Assembly: GCA_025084515.1 (NCBI GenBank)
Contig: JAJAGP010001505.1
Coordinates: forward strand, 62,001 to 126,000
From: Ancistrus triradiatus
Lineage: Eukaryota; Chordata; Actinopteri; Siluriformes; Loricariidae
Direction of reading: 5' to 3'
DNA: 64,000 bases
Of the stretch, positions 11,641 through 53,317 are shown piece after piece. The translations under genes and the position numbers were made by a program. Under the pieces are notes generated by a model. The model was not told the DNA's origin and did not search any database. It was given only the letters and a program-made list of their open reading frames with translations. How positions within the stretch are numbered: the stretch's first letter is position 1; each line of letters starts with the position of its first letter.

Positions 11641-12460
11641 CGTAATATTTTGAGAATAAACTTGTATGACAAGAGTAAAGTCGTATTTTTTTAAGAATAA
11701 AGTCATAGTATTTTGAGAATAAAGTCATAGTATTTTGAGAATAAAGTCATAGTATTTTGAGAATAAAGTCATAGTGTTTTGAGAATAAATTTGTAGTGTT
11801 TTGAGAATAAATTTGTAGTATTTTGAGAATAAAGTCATAGTATTTTGAGAATAAAGTCATAGTGTTTTGAGAATAAATTTGTAGTGTTTTGAGAATAAAT
11901 TTGTAGTATTTTGAGAATAAAGTCGTAGTATTTTGAGAATAAAGTAGTATTTTGAGAATAAAGTCGTAGTATTTTGAGAATAAATTTGTAGTATTTTGAG
12001 AATAAAGTCGTAGTATTTTGAGAATAAATTTGTAGTGTTTTGAGAATAAAGTCATAGTATTTTGAAAATAAATTTGTAGTATGTCGAGAATAAAGTCGTA
12101 GTATTTCGAGAATAAAGTCGTAGTATTTCGAGAATAAAGTCGTAGTATTTCGAGAATAAAGTCGTAGTATTTCGAGAATAAAGTCGTAGTATTTTGAGAA
12201 TAAAGGTTGTAGTGTTTCGAGAATAAATCTATAATATTTTGAGAATAAATTTGTAATATTTTTAGAATAAAGTCGTAATATTTTGAGAATAGTCATAATA
12301 TTTTGAAAATAAATTTGTAGTATTTTGAGAATAAATCTATAATATTTTGAGTATAAATTTGTACTATTTTCAGAATAAAGTCGTAAAATTTTTAGAATAA
12401 AGTCGTAATATTTTGAGATTAAATTTGTAATATTTTCAGAATAAAGCCGAAATACTAAAA
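11640..12460. repeat. minisatellite with ~22 bp period
   Basis: About 36 tandem units of the type ATTTTGAGAATAAAGTCGTA plus two bases. Unit subtypes (AAAGTCATAGT, AAATTTGTAGT, AAAGTCGTAGT) occur in blocks, so the array grew by local duplication of groups of units. The minus strand is open for about 210 codons. The 22 bp period (one more than a multiple of 3) cycles all frames, giving a 22-residue protein-like repeat that is almost certainly not coding. Confidence 0.92.
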
Positions 12461-13080
12461 CTGTCACACTGTAGCCTAAATGTGAAAATGAGGGATATGG
12501 AGGTTCTAATAAAGTTGTACTTTTGGGATGAATTAACCAGAATCGTCCCTTTCTTTTATTACCGGATCTCGTAGCCGATGTTCTGCTGCGTCAGATCCAC
12601 ACATGCGTACGTTTCTCACATGTCCTTCTAAGCCTCACTGCCCCGCACTGGGCCGGTCCGGCATATTTCCAGCGCCCTGCACATTCCTTACATACTACAT
12701 GCCGAGACGCCGTTCCTCCCTGATGACCTGAGGACGCAGCATAAGCGTTTTCTCATGGTGGGTCTGCAGCCTGAGAAAACATGCAGGAATGGTGCTGACA
12801 GCTAAGCATTAAGGAGTATGAATAGTGATGGATGGATGGATCTTATTTTATTCAGCGTGGCTACTGTATACCACATTTCCTCCAGCTATCTTTACTAGGA
12901 TCATAGTAACGCAGTAGGACGGCAAAGCATTTACCACTTTGTAGTGCTGCTGTTCCTTCTCTCCACACTTAAGAGGTTCAGTCACAGAGGATCCCGAGTG
13001 GTTTAGTGTTTCAGGTGTTATTTTGTTCCATTCTATCTGTAAACACGTCTTAAGCTGTGGAACAGTCCGGGGTCGTCGTT
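12461..13080. other. non-coding stretch, nothing recognised
   Basis: Mixed composition with a short GGAT repeat near 12828-12841. No exon recognised. Confidence 0.4.
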
Positions 13081-13084
13081 ACAT

Positions 13085-13591
13085 TTTTCATTTCATAATT
13101 CTCCACCCATTCTCTATTGGGGACAGGTCAGGACTGCTAACGGGCCAGTCCAGTACCCGTACCCTCTTCTTCCACAGCCGTGCCTTTGTAATGTGTGCAG
13201 CATGTGGTTTTGCATTGTCTTGTTTTAAAAGGCATGGACGTCCCTGATAAATATGTCGTCTTAGCATATCTTTTTCAACCTGTTCTCCTTCCAGAAAAGT
13301 GACTTCTTGGCTGCTACCCTTCCAAAAGGTATTCCTGATCAATTCTTAAGAGGATCAACTTGGCATCCTGCTATTGCTCAACTGTAAGGGGAGGTCACAC
13401 TAAATACTGTCACACTATAGCCTGTAGGAACTGCTTTTGCTGATTTTCTTCTAGCTTTCTAACACTGCATGCACATTGTCTGTATTTTCTGGTTGTATTC
13501 AAGTAAGGAGACTGAGAGATAATGAGATATGGTGCTAAAACAATGCTATGTCTAATCTCATGGTGGCCCAAGACTTTTGCACAGTGCTGTA
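13085..13591 (-). mobile_element. Tc1-like transposon remnant, family C (DDE C-terminal part)
   Basis: The minus-strand translation at 13088-13342 contains QDNAKPHAAHITKA and VLDWPVSSPDLSPIENGW. These are the second catalytic Asp block (DNA.PH) and the third acidic block (SPDL.PIEN) of Tc1 transposases. The remnant ends at a CTTTTGCACAGTGCTGTA terminus, matching the stray end at 1015-1115. The N-terminal half is absent. Confidence 0.85.
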
Positions 13592-13839
13592 TGATTAGAG
13601 GTTTCATGCAGGTATTTTTAGTTATCAATGGGACCCCGCTGGGTCAGACATCCTGCAAGAACATACTTGGGTGTATCTGAGGGAGGGGAGGCCATACAAT
13701 GGGATCAAGGGTGTCTCTTGTATTGTTATATACGTTATAAACATCGGGCAGGTCTTTGATGCAGGGCTGTAAAGGAATGATGGGTATTTTAGTCTTATTA
13801 CCCCTGTGATTTGCAGCAGGACCACAGCCTACCCTCAGC

Positions 13840-14360
13840 ACTCCAGATCAAAGAGGACAGAGCAGACAGATAAACTCAGGACTGAGAGACGGCACGATGG
13901 AGAGACAGGGGCGTGGTGCCACGCTAATCACACGATCCTCCCTGTCAGCTTTATTTATAGCCAGTTATAACCAGCAGCGCTCGACCGGCCCGGCCGTTCA
14001 GGGAGGGGCGCAGCAGCTGGAGTCGGAGTCCAGCTCTAAATTTAAACAGGGGTCGCAGGATTCGGGGGCGAGCGTAGCTTGTAGACGGAGCGGGACGAGC
14101 TGCGCGTGTTCCTAATTCGAACCCCAAGCGAGTCGCCAAATGTCAAGTCCATCTGCCTCTCTGGAATGCGCTCTATTGTGAGCGTTTTGTACCACGCAGC
14201 TCCTGGAGGACGCGAGGCTCTCTTTCCGCCCCAGGCGACCCGAAAAGAGCACAAACACAGGGTGAAAAGGCTGCTTGTTTCGTCTGTACGCCGAACCCCC
14301 TCACCTCGCCCCCTTTCCATTTTTTTCCTGGTCTCCACAGAAACCAGCAAGCACGGCTTC
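13840..14360. promoter_or_regulatory. CpG-rich patch, possible internal promoter
   Basis: GC content and CpG frequency rise clearly above the flanks (for example GACCGGCCCGGCCG near 13982, and GGGGGCGAGCG). No recognisable exon is present. It could be an alternative mtss1 promoter or a decayed repeat. The call rests on composition alone. Confidence 0.2.
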
Positions 14361-15430
14361 CTGCCGGTTTAACACTCGCACCCAGAACTTTGCATTAACC
14401 ACAAACTGGGATTGGTTTCATTTCCTTCCCAGAGGAACCCCGAGAACGCCTGACGTTGCTGATCATTGAGGTTTTGTTGCCGTTTGGATGTGGTGGCAGA
14501 ATTGCGGAGCGTCCCGGTAATGATAGTAATTTTTCCTTATTGGAGCGTTTCACTTTGATCCCACAATCTTAAATGGCTTTAAGATTTAAAAGCTTCAGCA
14601 AAACCCATCATTGGTTCAGGTGTGTCGTTTATACAGGTATGTTCTGTTTTCATGCACGGCAAACCCTCCTTCTATGCAGGTTCATGCTCCACGGTCTCAT
14701 TTACCCTCGATTGATCGCGGTTCAAAAATATTCAGTGAAGTATTCCTGAAATAAACATTTAGAATGAAGCCATCTCGTACCGTCCTGCTCTGGTTTGTTG
14801 GAGAAGCGTTTCCACTCATCTAAATGACTTCTTCAGTCAGTAACGAAAGGTTTCTCCAACAAAATCCTATGTCCAGATGAACTGATTCAACTTTCTGGGA
14901 TTTTCTAACCTGTAACTTTAACCTGTAAATTTACATTTAAGTCATTTAGCACCATGGTTCCCATCCCAGGATCCGTGCCCCTCCAGGTGGGCACCAAACA
15001 TCACTGGTGCTGCCCGAGGCTTTGTGTGCTCTGAGGTGGTCTGAGTAAAATACTTTCACACATTAAATAAAATTAAAATAACGCACCGACTGGAAAATAG
15101 GCTGTATATAAAATTACTTAAAGATATTTAATGATTTTAGTTTGACTTTTAGATAAATGTTTAGCTGTCTTAAAGAGAAAAGGAGCCAAAATGAAAAAAA
15201 GGGGGGGGAAGCTATTATAGGAACCCAAGAGAAAAGGAAAGAGCTATAATTTTACATTAAGTTACATTAACATTTACAATTTGATTATAAATAGATACTT
15301 TCCTCGAGTATGTATGTATGTATGTATTGTAAGGGTGTGTGTACAGGTCTACTCTGTTGGGATGTTAAAAGAAAAATGTCCAGCTTATGTTTGATTTTTA
15401 GCTAAAAGTTTAACTTAGTTGAAAATGGAA
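14361..15430. other. non-coding stretch, nothing recognised
   Basis: Contains a short (GTAT)n near 15309-15325 and a G-run near 15201. No exon recognised. Confidence 0.4.
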
Positions 15431-15439
15431 ACGGAGATT

Positions 15440-15615
15440 TAGGAGACGCCCTTATCCAGAGCTACTTACAACTGATACAGTCTTACAAATCCAAGCCATC
15501 AACAGTTAAGGGCATTTCTTAAGGACCCAAGAGCGACAGAGGTAGGATTTGAACCCTGGACCTTCTGGTCCACAGTCGAGTACCTCTAACCGCTAGGCTA
15601 CCACAGTCCCTTCAC
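15440..15615 (-). mobile_element. tRNA-derived SINE (family A)
   Basis: Reversed copy. It starts with the tail complement GACGCCCTTATCCAGAG and ends with tRNA-like sequence whose B box reads GGATTTGAACCC on this strand. It is close to the copy at 20777-20960. Confidence 0.85.
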
Positions 15616-16925
15616 TAGTCAAACGAAGGCAAAATCTTGAATCTTGAAAGGACCTCTTGAATCAGGAACATGACTGACTTGTAACGCCACTAATCGAAAG
15701 ATAGAATAAGAAAAATGGCAGCTCCACTGGGGGATAGAGGAGTCCTTACGCTCCGGCTAACCGTAACCAAGTGCTTCCATGGTTTTTAAAAATAAACAGC
15801 CACCACTGATTGACATGAGAATTGAACGCTCTCCAAGTGATCCCGGCGCTCCTCTGTTTTATCGTCGGCGTTTCCGTCTGGACTCGCTCTCTCCTGGATC
15901 TTCTTTACTCAAAATGTTCTAGCCTCAAGCAGCTAAAGTAGAAACCCAACTCCAGCTATAGAGCCTCTACTTTCAGTGACCGCTCTGGGTATGAATTACA
16001 GTCACCTAGAGGCTAGACGCTTACACAGAGCTAAACATAAAATCAAATGCCACAAAAAGAGTGAGATGTATGAAAGAGTTTCTGAGTTTAGATCCAGGCT
16101 TCAGCTCCTGAACGGGCTGGTCAAATATTGGTCATAATTCGCTTATAAATCATATTTTATTATTTTCCAGTACAGAACCTGAAACTAATTATTGCTTTAT
16201 GTGCAGAGCTCCCACCACTGATTAGTTTTTCCTTTAGTTTTAGTTGCTTTAGTTTTATGCAGAAACAATAAACCGTCAGCTTCTTCCATTATCACGTGAT
16301 GAGTTGTTTTTGGTTGATGTCTAAAAAAAAAAATGTCGTTTTCGGGACCATGTACCTTTTAACCCTGCGTTTCAAGTCTTTTGAACACGCCCTCGTCCAC
16401 TTTACCTCATCGTTTACCCTCAAGGGAGTTCCTGAAGCCATCTTAACTGAGGTGAAGTGTGTTAGATGAATATAAATTTCCACTTCAGCAGAAGAACCTT
16501 CCCAGAAAGCATTGACACTTTCCATTTCAACAGTGCAAACAAAGGCGGATGAAACCATTTATCAGTGTTTTTTTTTTTATATATATATATTAACAATACT
16601 TACCATTAGAGAAATGCACGTATGTACTGTTTAATGATCGCATTGGGTCCAGTGAAGTACTTCTTTGACCGAAATGGACGTAGATCGGACATTACCACAG
16701 TCACACAGTCTTTTTAGGCTACTGTAATGTAAATATAAAGGATATTTTCACAAGAAAACTGCGTTCAAGCGATACATAAATGCCTCACAGGTACCTCTGA
16801 AAATACCAGTGATTGATAAATGATTGAACGACCTAATACTTTTGTTTGAAGCCAAAAATGCTTCCATAGACAGAATTAGGAACAGCACGGAGGATCAGCC
16901 AGATGAACCAGAGACTCAACGAGAG
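15616..16925. other. non-coding stretch, nothing recognised
   Basis: No exon or repeat recognised, apart from a (TA)n scrap near 16579. Confidence 0.35.
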
Positions 16926-16939
16926 AATGTGAACCAGTT

Positions 16940-17040
16940 CATATAGTTATAGGTTAGAGAGAATATAAACAAAGGAGTACTACTTACAATAGGACAGGTA
17001 CACTTACAGACACTTACAGCTTGGTACCAGTAAGCACCAA
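16940..17040 (-). repeat. dispersed repeat R1, inverted copy
   Basis: Read on the minus strand, it matches 47075-47180. Both copies carry TGGTACCAAGCTGTAA, then CCTGTCCTATTGTAAGTAGT and ACTCCTTTGTTTAT. It has no coding content and the family is not recognised. Confidence 0.7.
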
Positions 17041-19500
17041 GCTTCCTCACTGCTGAGATTGGACACTTTAGAAACAAAGTATTCTGTAGCAATGCATGTT
17101 CATTTCAGCCCTTTAAATGGCATAGTACAAACATACAAACACAGAACTCATTTTGCACGGGGACTGTGAGTTATTCAGGATCCGGTGTACGGGACATTTG
17201 GAATGAAGAGCATGAAATCTTGGGGATTTTGAAAAATGAAGATATTTATTGTTACTACCAGTATAACAAGCAACAAGTCAAGCATTGTACATTTTCTGTG
17301 TTTAATGTTAAGTGGAAATATGGAATACATTTTTCTCACATAAAATATATATATTTATATATATATATAAAAGCACATCCACAAAATGGAAAAAACCGCA
17401 ATGGCCTCTGCTTGGTTTGAGGGTTAATCCTGTAGGAGGAGATCACTCAATCACAGATCTACTCCACCCATATTTTGGTTATATGGACCATCAGCGTGGG
17501 GCCTGTTGACGTCAGTGTATGCCTTTTCTTTTTTTGAGTTTAAAAAAAGGTGGATACATGTCCAGATGTCAAGATAGAACTGAGAATGTGCAAATACATT
17601 TGAATTGATGGATCAGATTTTTTTTTTATCTGAAAATCTTTCTAAAAAAGCTATAATTTTCAAATGTACTTTTCTCAGCTGCTAATTTCACCACCTCACA
17701 AGTTCAAGACACAAAAAAAATTGTTAAAATTCAGATTTTAAATTCAAAGTTTGCTTTTAAGCTCCATACAATCCCAAAAATGCAACTACACCTTAGAAAC
17801 AAGCCCAGAAAACACAACCAATATTTGTAAGCGACTTTGTAGAAAAATAAGTCCAAAGTCGGTAATAATTAGAGGATTTGGCAACTGTGAACAACACTTC
17901 TGCTCTTAAACTCCCGCCTCTGCAAGTCAGCATTGATGGGCTGTTTATGGCACAATGCCCAGAGTTATTTTTATTTCCTATTATAATGTATTGTAATTGT
18001 TAAGACCCGGCCATTAAAGTGAACAGACGTTGATCGGATAGTTGTTGAACAGCACTTCTCTTCGCTCTTCGGAGGTAGTAACTGAATTTACCGTGATCAC
18101 AACGTTCTTCTTTACATCACTGAACTTAATCAAATAACATTCTAACCCTGTAAGCAGTGGAATAGAGAAGTGAAGGTGCTCTGTGTTGGAGGGGAGAATG
18201 CTCCTCTGTGGTGATCAGGGTTAGTCCACGGTATGTGTTTAGATTAGGAACAAGAGCCCATCTGTCCCTGATGATTCAGAACGGGAGCTGTCGATTTAAC
18301 GTTTGACACAAAACAATCAGGTCTCATACAGCAATGCTGAAGTGAGCTTCTAACACAACTGGACTCTATTTTTAAATCAGTGGTGAATGAAGTGAGCGTG
18401 TGTATGGATTCTATGTTCACTTTTCTTCGGGGGTTATGTTTGTTTTTCTGACCCCATTTTAATTTAGCGTTTTCTCCAAGTAGGAGCCCTTATTCACTCA
18501 AACCAGAGGTTTATTTACAGGTGGGCTGGGTTGGGCAGTTACACACCTAGAGGAATCATCTGCCTGAAAAAATCACCGCTATAGCCGTTTTTTGAGCAGT
18601 TGTTGCTGAAATAATGCGGAGTTAAGGCTCAAACATCTTCCTGCTCCGGAGCTATGGCGGAGTTAAGGATCCATGTCAATCGACTTGTTGATCCCTACGT
18701 AGGTGCACTAAATGCGCTTGGATTTAACGGATACGTGGGCTGCTTGGTGCACTATGTGTCCGTTAAAAGTAAATTTGGGATTGAGCCACTCGGTGGGTTT
18801 CAAAATGTACCCTAACGAACAATCCGGTGTAAAAACGCTAGCAATAAATTTTATGCTGTTTTCAGCTTTGTTGTGTAAACAACTGTTCAACACCAGTGTA
18901 AAGATTTGACAACTTTTTGTAAGATTTTGTTATTCGTGGCGTTTGAATTAGGCCAATTCTTTAGGCGAATAAACGAACACGAAAGGCTCGCTACGGTTAT
19001 GGTATTTAAGCTGCCATAAACCTGATCGTTGATTGTTTTTCTCTTGAAATTTGGGTGTACACAGATTAAAACGAGGCTACTTTATTGATTGCACTTCTAT
19101 AAGTTGAACGTCTGATGACCTGTGTGTTTGTGATGCGATTGTTACTGGAGAATAATCACCAACCTCCGTTAAATTACCATTTTCGTTGTGTCTTTGTAGA
19201 ATGGTAAAACAAACACAAGTTTTATTTTACCTTTTTTATGCAAGAAAACTTTGGCCACCCATTTTTGTTAAGGCCCACCCAAAACCAAATTTCTGCCTAT
19301 GCAGCTGACTAAGACCGGGACAGTTTAGAGTCGTCACTTGACCTGACGAGTCATAGAAAGACATACGGTGAATTGAAAGGCAGGCAGAAAGACAAGAAAA
19401 TGGAAATCCAGGCAGATGGAAAGGCAGCTTAATACATATATAAATAAATAAATAAAATTTCTGTGTAGACATCAGCTGAGCAGCAAAGCATGCAAAAGTC
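17041..19500. other. non-coding stretch, nothing recognised
   Basis: Includes AT-rich patches (17344-17370) and a GTGCACTA-rich stretch near 18700-18770 that may be an unnamed repeat. No splice-supported exon found. Confidence 0.35.
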
Positions 19501-19509
19501 TGGCTTGAC

Positions 19510-19715
19510 TGTTGTAGCCTAGCAGTTAAGATACTGGACTCTGGACCAGAATTAAAATTCTGGACCAGGGTTCAAATCCCACCTCTGCCAAGCTGCCACT
19601 GTTGGGTCCTTGAGCAAATCCCTTAACCCACAATTGCTTGGATTGTAAGACTGTAACAATTGTAAGTCGCTCAGGAAAAGGGCGTCTGCTAAATGCTGTA
19701 AATGTACATGTAAAT
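19510..19715 (+). mobile_element. tRNA-derived SINE (family A)
   Basis: tRNA-like head (GTAGCCTAGCAGTTAAG, then B box GGTTCAAATCC), a body CCACTGTTGGGTCCTTGAGC, and the tail AAGTCGCTCAGGAAAAGGGC followed by GTCTGCTAAATG. A short internal duplication (TTCTGGACCAG twice) is present. Confidence 0.88.
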
Positions 19716-20600
19716 GGCTGGTCAAATTCCAGCAGACTTTATGCAAACGATTTTCTCGATGGCTCTGTACCTGATCAGCTCAGGACCCAGTGCTGTAGAT
19801 ACAGGTTTAGAATGAGTAACCTAAACAGCATTATATAACGTCTAATGGTTCAGCACATGGCTAACAGAAGCACTCGCATTCTCACATTCTCACATACACA
19901 CTGGCCTTTTCATTCACAGACTGTAGTCGCTGTGTGTGGAGGCGATGCGTGGGTCTGACGCTCGGACTTGAAAATGAATGCAAATCACTGTTGGGTCGTT
20001 TCCCAGATTCTGCTAAAAATAAGGCCAGACGTGCAGCGGCTACACCCAGTTAGGAAAAACCGAGTAGGAAAAGGTAGTCCTGTGACTGCACGTGGTGTTC
20101 TTCGAGTCCGGTTTAATTTGTAACCACGGGGGGAATAAACGTCGGGATTATGATGAACACACGGCTGTTCTTCTGCACCGAGAAACAAGTACCGAGTTCA
20201 GATTGGAACGGGGTCGGGGTACGAGGCTGGGGGCTGGACATGTTTTAGGTTTCTTAAATTAATTCTCCTGTCTCGCTCATATTTCTTTTTCGGGCTTTTT
20301 ACAAAAGCCGTCAGTCTCGTTTGGCTGAGATTGAAAGTCACGTCCAGCAGAGCCGTTCATTCATTCACACCCGGAGCTTTCAGACCAGTCGAAAGTGCAC
20401 AAAGGACGCGTCCGTCAGCGTCTGAGACCTCCGTCTGAGAGCGTCTCGTAAGCCAGACTTCACACGGCTACCCCTATCTCACTCATACGGTCTTATCTAA
20501 AGTTTAGACGCCCCCCTGGTCAACTGTGTTTTGTTGACCTTCTAAGTGAGAACTTAAACTGAAATTAGACCTGTTCATGCAATTTTTACATACTGTACAC
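19716..20600. other. non-coding stretch, nothing recognised
   Basis: No exon or repeat recognised. Confidence 0.35.
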
Positions 20601-20601
20601 T

Positions 20602-20602
20602 C

Positions 20603-20637
<35 letters not shown>
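20602..20637. repeat. (AAT)n microsatellite
   Basis: About twelve uninterrupted AAT units. Confidence 0.95.
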
Positions 20638-20776
20638 TGACATTTGTATATCTTTTCAATATAAATATTGCTTTTTTATAAATGCTTATATAAATGCTAT
20701 AATTCTATAAATGCTTTTCAAAAGTGGGCATCGTTTCAGATAACAAAGTCAAAGTCAGATTTATTTCTTATTTACA

Positions 20777-20965
20777 TTTACAGCATTTAGCAGACGCCCT
20801 TATCCAGAGCGACTTATAATTGGTACAGTCTTACAATCCAAGCAGTTGTGGGTTAAGGGTCTTGCTCAAGGACCCAACAGTGGCAGCTTGGCAGAGGTGG
20901 GATTTGAACCCTGGACCTTCTGGTCCATAGTCCAGTATCTTAACCACTAGGTCACCACAATCCTG
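20777..20965 (-). mobile_element. tRNA-derived SINE (family A)
   Basis: Reversed copy with CAGCATTTAGCAGACGCCCT at its 3' tail and GGGATTTGAACCCTGGACC at its tRNA-like head. Confidence 0.88.
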
Positions 20966-21562
20966 GACAATGGAAAGTTCTCTCAGAATGCACAGTTAAG
21001 AGTTAGAATGGTGCTTGGGGGGCCCAACCGTGGCCCTCTGGGAGTCCTGGGATATAATCTGGCACCTTGTTGTGTTATTCAGATTTAGCTCTGAAGTTAT
21101 TCAGAACGTAGCTGTTAATAAACACCAGTACTGAACACAAATTGCATACAGACGGATCCCAGGCCACATTTGACTCGTGTACCAGGATGTCTGAAATAGC
21201 TGAGCGTTTTGTAGAAGATCCCCTGAGGAGAGTTTTTCAGGAACATTCCGCCAGCTCCGCGTCCCTCTCTGTGGGTAGCGATGAGGTCATAGGTTGTGTG
21301 TTTCTCACCCACGTCCAACACTTGGCAGCGGGGTGTGAGCTCGGTCCATCTGCCCGTTGTTACTTGGGTGTGAAGATTTGAGGCATTTTAGCATTCTGAC
21401 AGGATCTTCTGCTTTCGGGTCCGAGTCAGAACGTTTGGCTTAATAGCTAAGTAATTAGCCTGATGTTTCGGCAAATAGGCGATAGTTCCGTTTGTAGCTA
21501 GTAGTTTAGTCACAGAAGAGTACGACCCATAAATCTGACCTGCTTTTTTTCTTTTTTCTCAG

Positions 21563-50306
<28,744 letters not shown>

Positions 50307-52990
50307 AACGAATTCCTGTTCACCATTAAGATAGAGAGCATATATTAGCGTAGACTGCTTCTATTCCGCAGGCAGCGCGGAGAGACCGGGACTCCCCCAG
50401 ATACGCTGCGAATAAGAGACGATCTGTCCTTTAATTCTCCTTCTTATCAATCTTATGCTTGTTATGGATATGAACATTAATTTAATAATCGTACCAGAGC
50501 CTTCCTTATGTTTGAATCTTTTACGTATTGTGAATCGTAAGAATTTATTTGTTCGTACCATATTTTCCAGATGTTAAGCTCGATGTTTTGTTTAGTAGAG
50601 AGTTGAGAAATTATATTTTGGCAGCATTGCTGGGCCGCAGGGTGAAATCACACAGCGGTTGACCTCAGTTTCTCTTCATTAGTCAGTACAGAGCCAAAAT
50701 ATTTCCACAAGGAATATGTTATTGAATGAATGGGTTCCAGACCCCAGTAAATCCCCGTATGAGGCATTTCAGCATAATGGAGTGTATTGTACAGGGAGCT
50801 CCTGATTTATATGGGATATGTTCAACACATCCATCATAAGTTATTATATATTTGAACAGAGGAGTTTAGTTTAATATGATTCTGTACTGCTATCATAGAG
50901 GAGCCGATTCCACATTAACACTTAGATTAACCTACAGTTAGAGTCAAATCATTAACACAAAGCTTATTTAATAATAAAGTGCTGAAAAATGTCATATTAT
51001 TTACTGAGAAAAGGATTGAAAGTGAAAAGTAAAAGCAAAACACTTACTCTATTGATGAACTCAGGGCGCTAGCTGCTTTTGGTTGGCTTTTGTAACTGAT
51101 CTTTTTAGGACCCATGGAGATTTATTTGCACTATAATAAACATAATAAACACAGCGCAGACCTGCGCTGAGCGAGAGCTATTGTGAATCTGAGTCACTAT
51201 GTACTGAATCGTGAATCATCTGAAACAAAGTTTAAGCAAGTGTGCCGAGTACCGAGCAAACGACGAGAACCGAGACACATTTTTCTAGTCAAAATGGAGC
51301 CGAATTTGACGAGTTCCGAGGTGATCGAGAATCGAGGTATCGCTGTACTTGTAATCCGGTGACTTGGTCCAGACCAAAGCAGAAATACATTTGTCCTAAT
51401 TTTTTTAGTCCTGCTTTGTTTGACATTCACGCTGGCATTCTTAACCTCGGACCAAAATATGTAAACAAAAGTCACATGAATAAGGTCTCACAAAGTTTTG
51501 TGACCAAACTTTCAAAATTTCTTCAACACTGCTGTGTGCTGGTGTTTAATTCCTCCGCTTTGAAGATCACATGCTGTGGTTAGGACGCCTCTGCCGATGT
51601 GTAACGGGCATGTGGGCATATTTTGGGTTGGGGAATGTGTTCCCAGGAAAGTTTGGACGGGGAGTAAAATGCTCCCCCCCAATAATTCCTGCTCACAGCA
51701 TCCTTGTGATTTGTTTTTAACACTAATGTGTTTTCTCCTGGCTGTTAGATTTGAGTTGCTTTTTCGGGTTCATACTGGATGCCCCAGCACCCAACCACGG
51801 ACAGCTGCTGCTGTGTTGCCAACCTAATGATTTTGTCGCGAGATCTGGCGACTATTCAGACCCCTCCAGCGAGTTGTTTTCAAAAAATGTTTTAAAAAAG
51901 CCAGACCTGCCAAGTGTGAACACACCCTTAGCACACCATAGCCGGATTTCTGATTATTCAAGTGGTCATGTACACAGCATACTCCGATCTAAAAATCGGA
52001 TTAAGAATCCGATAGAGAGCTGGATTTTAATCAGATTACTTTAAAGCAGGTACCAGTTATCCAATAATACTGGGTATTTTCAGTCTGCGCTTGCCATATC
52101 CACTTATTCTAAAGACTTCGCTTTTTGGGCTAATTTTTCCTATTGATTTTTTTTTCTTGTGGAATCTGGCACCCCTGGTATTCAACGTGCCACGGACTCA
52201 AGGTGTTTGACTTTAGACAAATGGTTTTCACAGCCTTACGAGTGGAGAATTTGAACTTTTATTACTTATTAATAATTCAGTGAACACAGAAACACACCAG
52301 CGACTACCAGAAGAGTGCGAAGCATTTTTTATTAAGTTATTTTATCAGAGACGGCAACGCCAAGACGTTATCTCATGTCCCAGGCATGTTGTCAAACCGG
52401 AGTTAGGCTAAGCTTGTGTTTGTGATGGAATGGACCTCAAGTTTAGGGAATGGACCCTTTTGAAAAGGGGACCAGAGAGCAGAGGAACGTGTCTTACAAT
52501 CTGGAAAATACGCTACATCTTTTTCTCTTTCTATATTCTTCCATATTGATCCGTAGGATGCAGTGTACAGTCCAGTGCATCTAAACTAGCCTTATATTTC
52601 AAAGCAATACTCTAAAATCGGACGTGTCCTAAATCGAGATTTGAGAGTGTGTAAGTATTTGTAATAACGACACGCAGAAAATGAGAGAAGTATTATAACG
52701 GCAGGTTTATTTTCGTATATAGTCTGAACATGTTACTAAAATGACTAATTTGTAATTTCTAACGTGTCTATGAGCTTAAATCATAACTCTGTAACTTCGG
52801 TTGGTTTAATTAAAGCGCTAGCAGCGAGGAACGGTGTACATAGCAACGGGTTTGTTAATTTATTCATCCGCCCTGCAAAATAGATCCCGTCCCTTGTGAT
52901 AGGTGTGCTGTGAAATATTGTGCGTTAGTACAGAAAGCACACAGACTTTGACCTTCCTAATAAAAACAGTAATGCACAGTGGGTGTGAAG
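50307..52990 (+). other. mtss1: probable mtss1 3' UTR and downstream
   Basis: No coding exon is recognised. AATAAA signals occur at 50973, 51135, 51144 and 52959. The last is followed after some 20 bases by a GT-rich stretch (GTGGGTGTG), the usual layout of a poly(A) site, so a long UTR is plausible. 52540-52990 appears free of recognised repeats. Confidence 0.45.
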
Positions 52991-52995
52991 TCGTC
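52959..52995 (+). terminator. mtss1: candidate distal poly(A) site of mtss1
   Basis: AATAAA at 52959-52964, then AGTAATGCACAGTGGGTGTG, a GT-rich downstream element. A second AATAAA is at 53057. Transcript data are needed to choose among these and the proximal signals. Confidence 0.35.
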
Positions 52996-53160
52996 ATTGT
53001 TATAACTTTCCATCTTCATTTCAAACCTCCTGCTTTTTCTGATTTATTTATGTGACAATAAAACACGGTCCTGATCAACCGAGCAGCTAAATGACTCATT
53101 TATTCATCTGTTCTCCTTCTTGTTTAAAAATCTGTGCCGTTGTTTGTTCTGGTTTTCTAC

Positions 53161-53300
53161 ACTCACCGGCCACTTTATTAGGTACACGCCTTCAGAACTG
53201 TATTAATTTTTCGTTCAACAAGGTGCTGTTAAAATTCCTCAGAGATTTTGGTCCATATTAGCATGATAGCAAGGTGGTACACTGTGCTCATAAAGGCAAC
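53161..53300. mobile_element. DNA-transposon terminus fragment (TTATTAGGTACACG)
   Basis: ACTCACCGGCCACTTTATTA matches the termini at 643 and about 57010. The remainder is short and degenerate. Confidence 0.6.
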
Positions 53301-53317
53301 AGTACTCCGCTACATTG

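Noticed and set aside
11835..12467. 210-codon repeat protein on the minus strand
   Set aside because: The 22-bp tandem unit lacks stops in every phase of one strand, so openness is expected by chance of composition.
19510..20965. Possible tRNA genes (A/B box-like sequences at 19510, 20777 and 15440)
   Set aside because: Each is followed by the conserved GGGCGTCTGCTAAATG tail and recurs in the window. They are tRNA-derived SINEs, not functional tRNAs.
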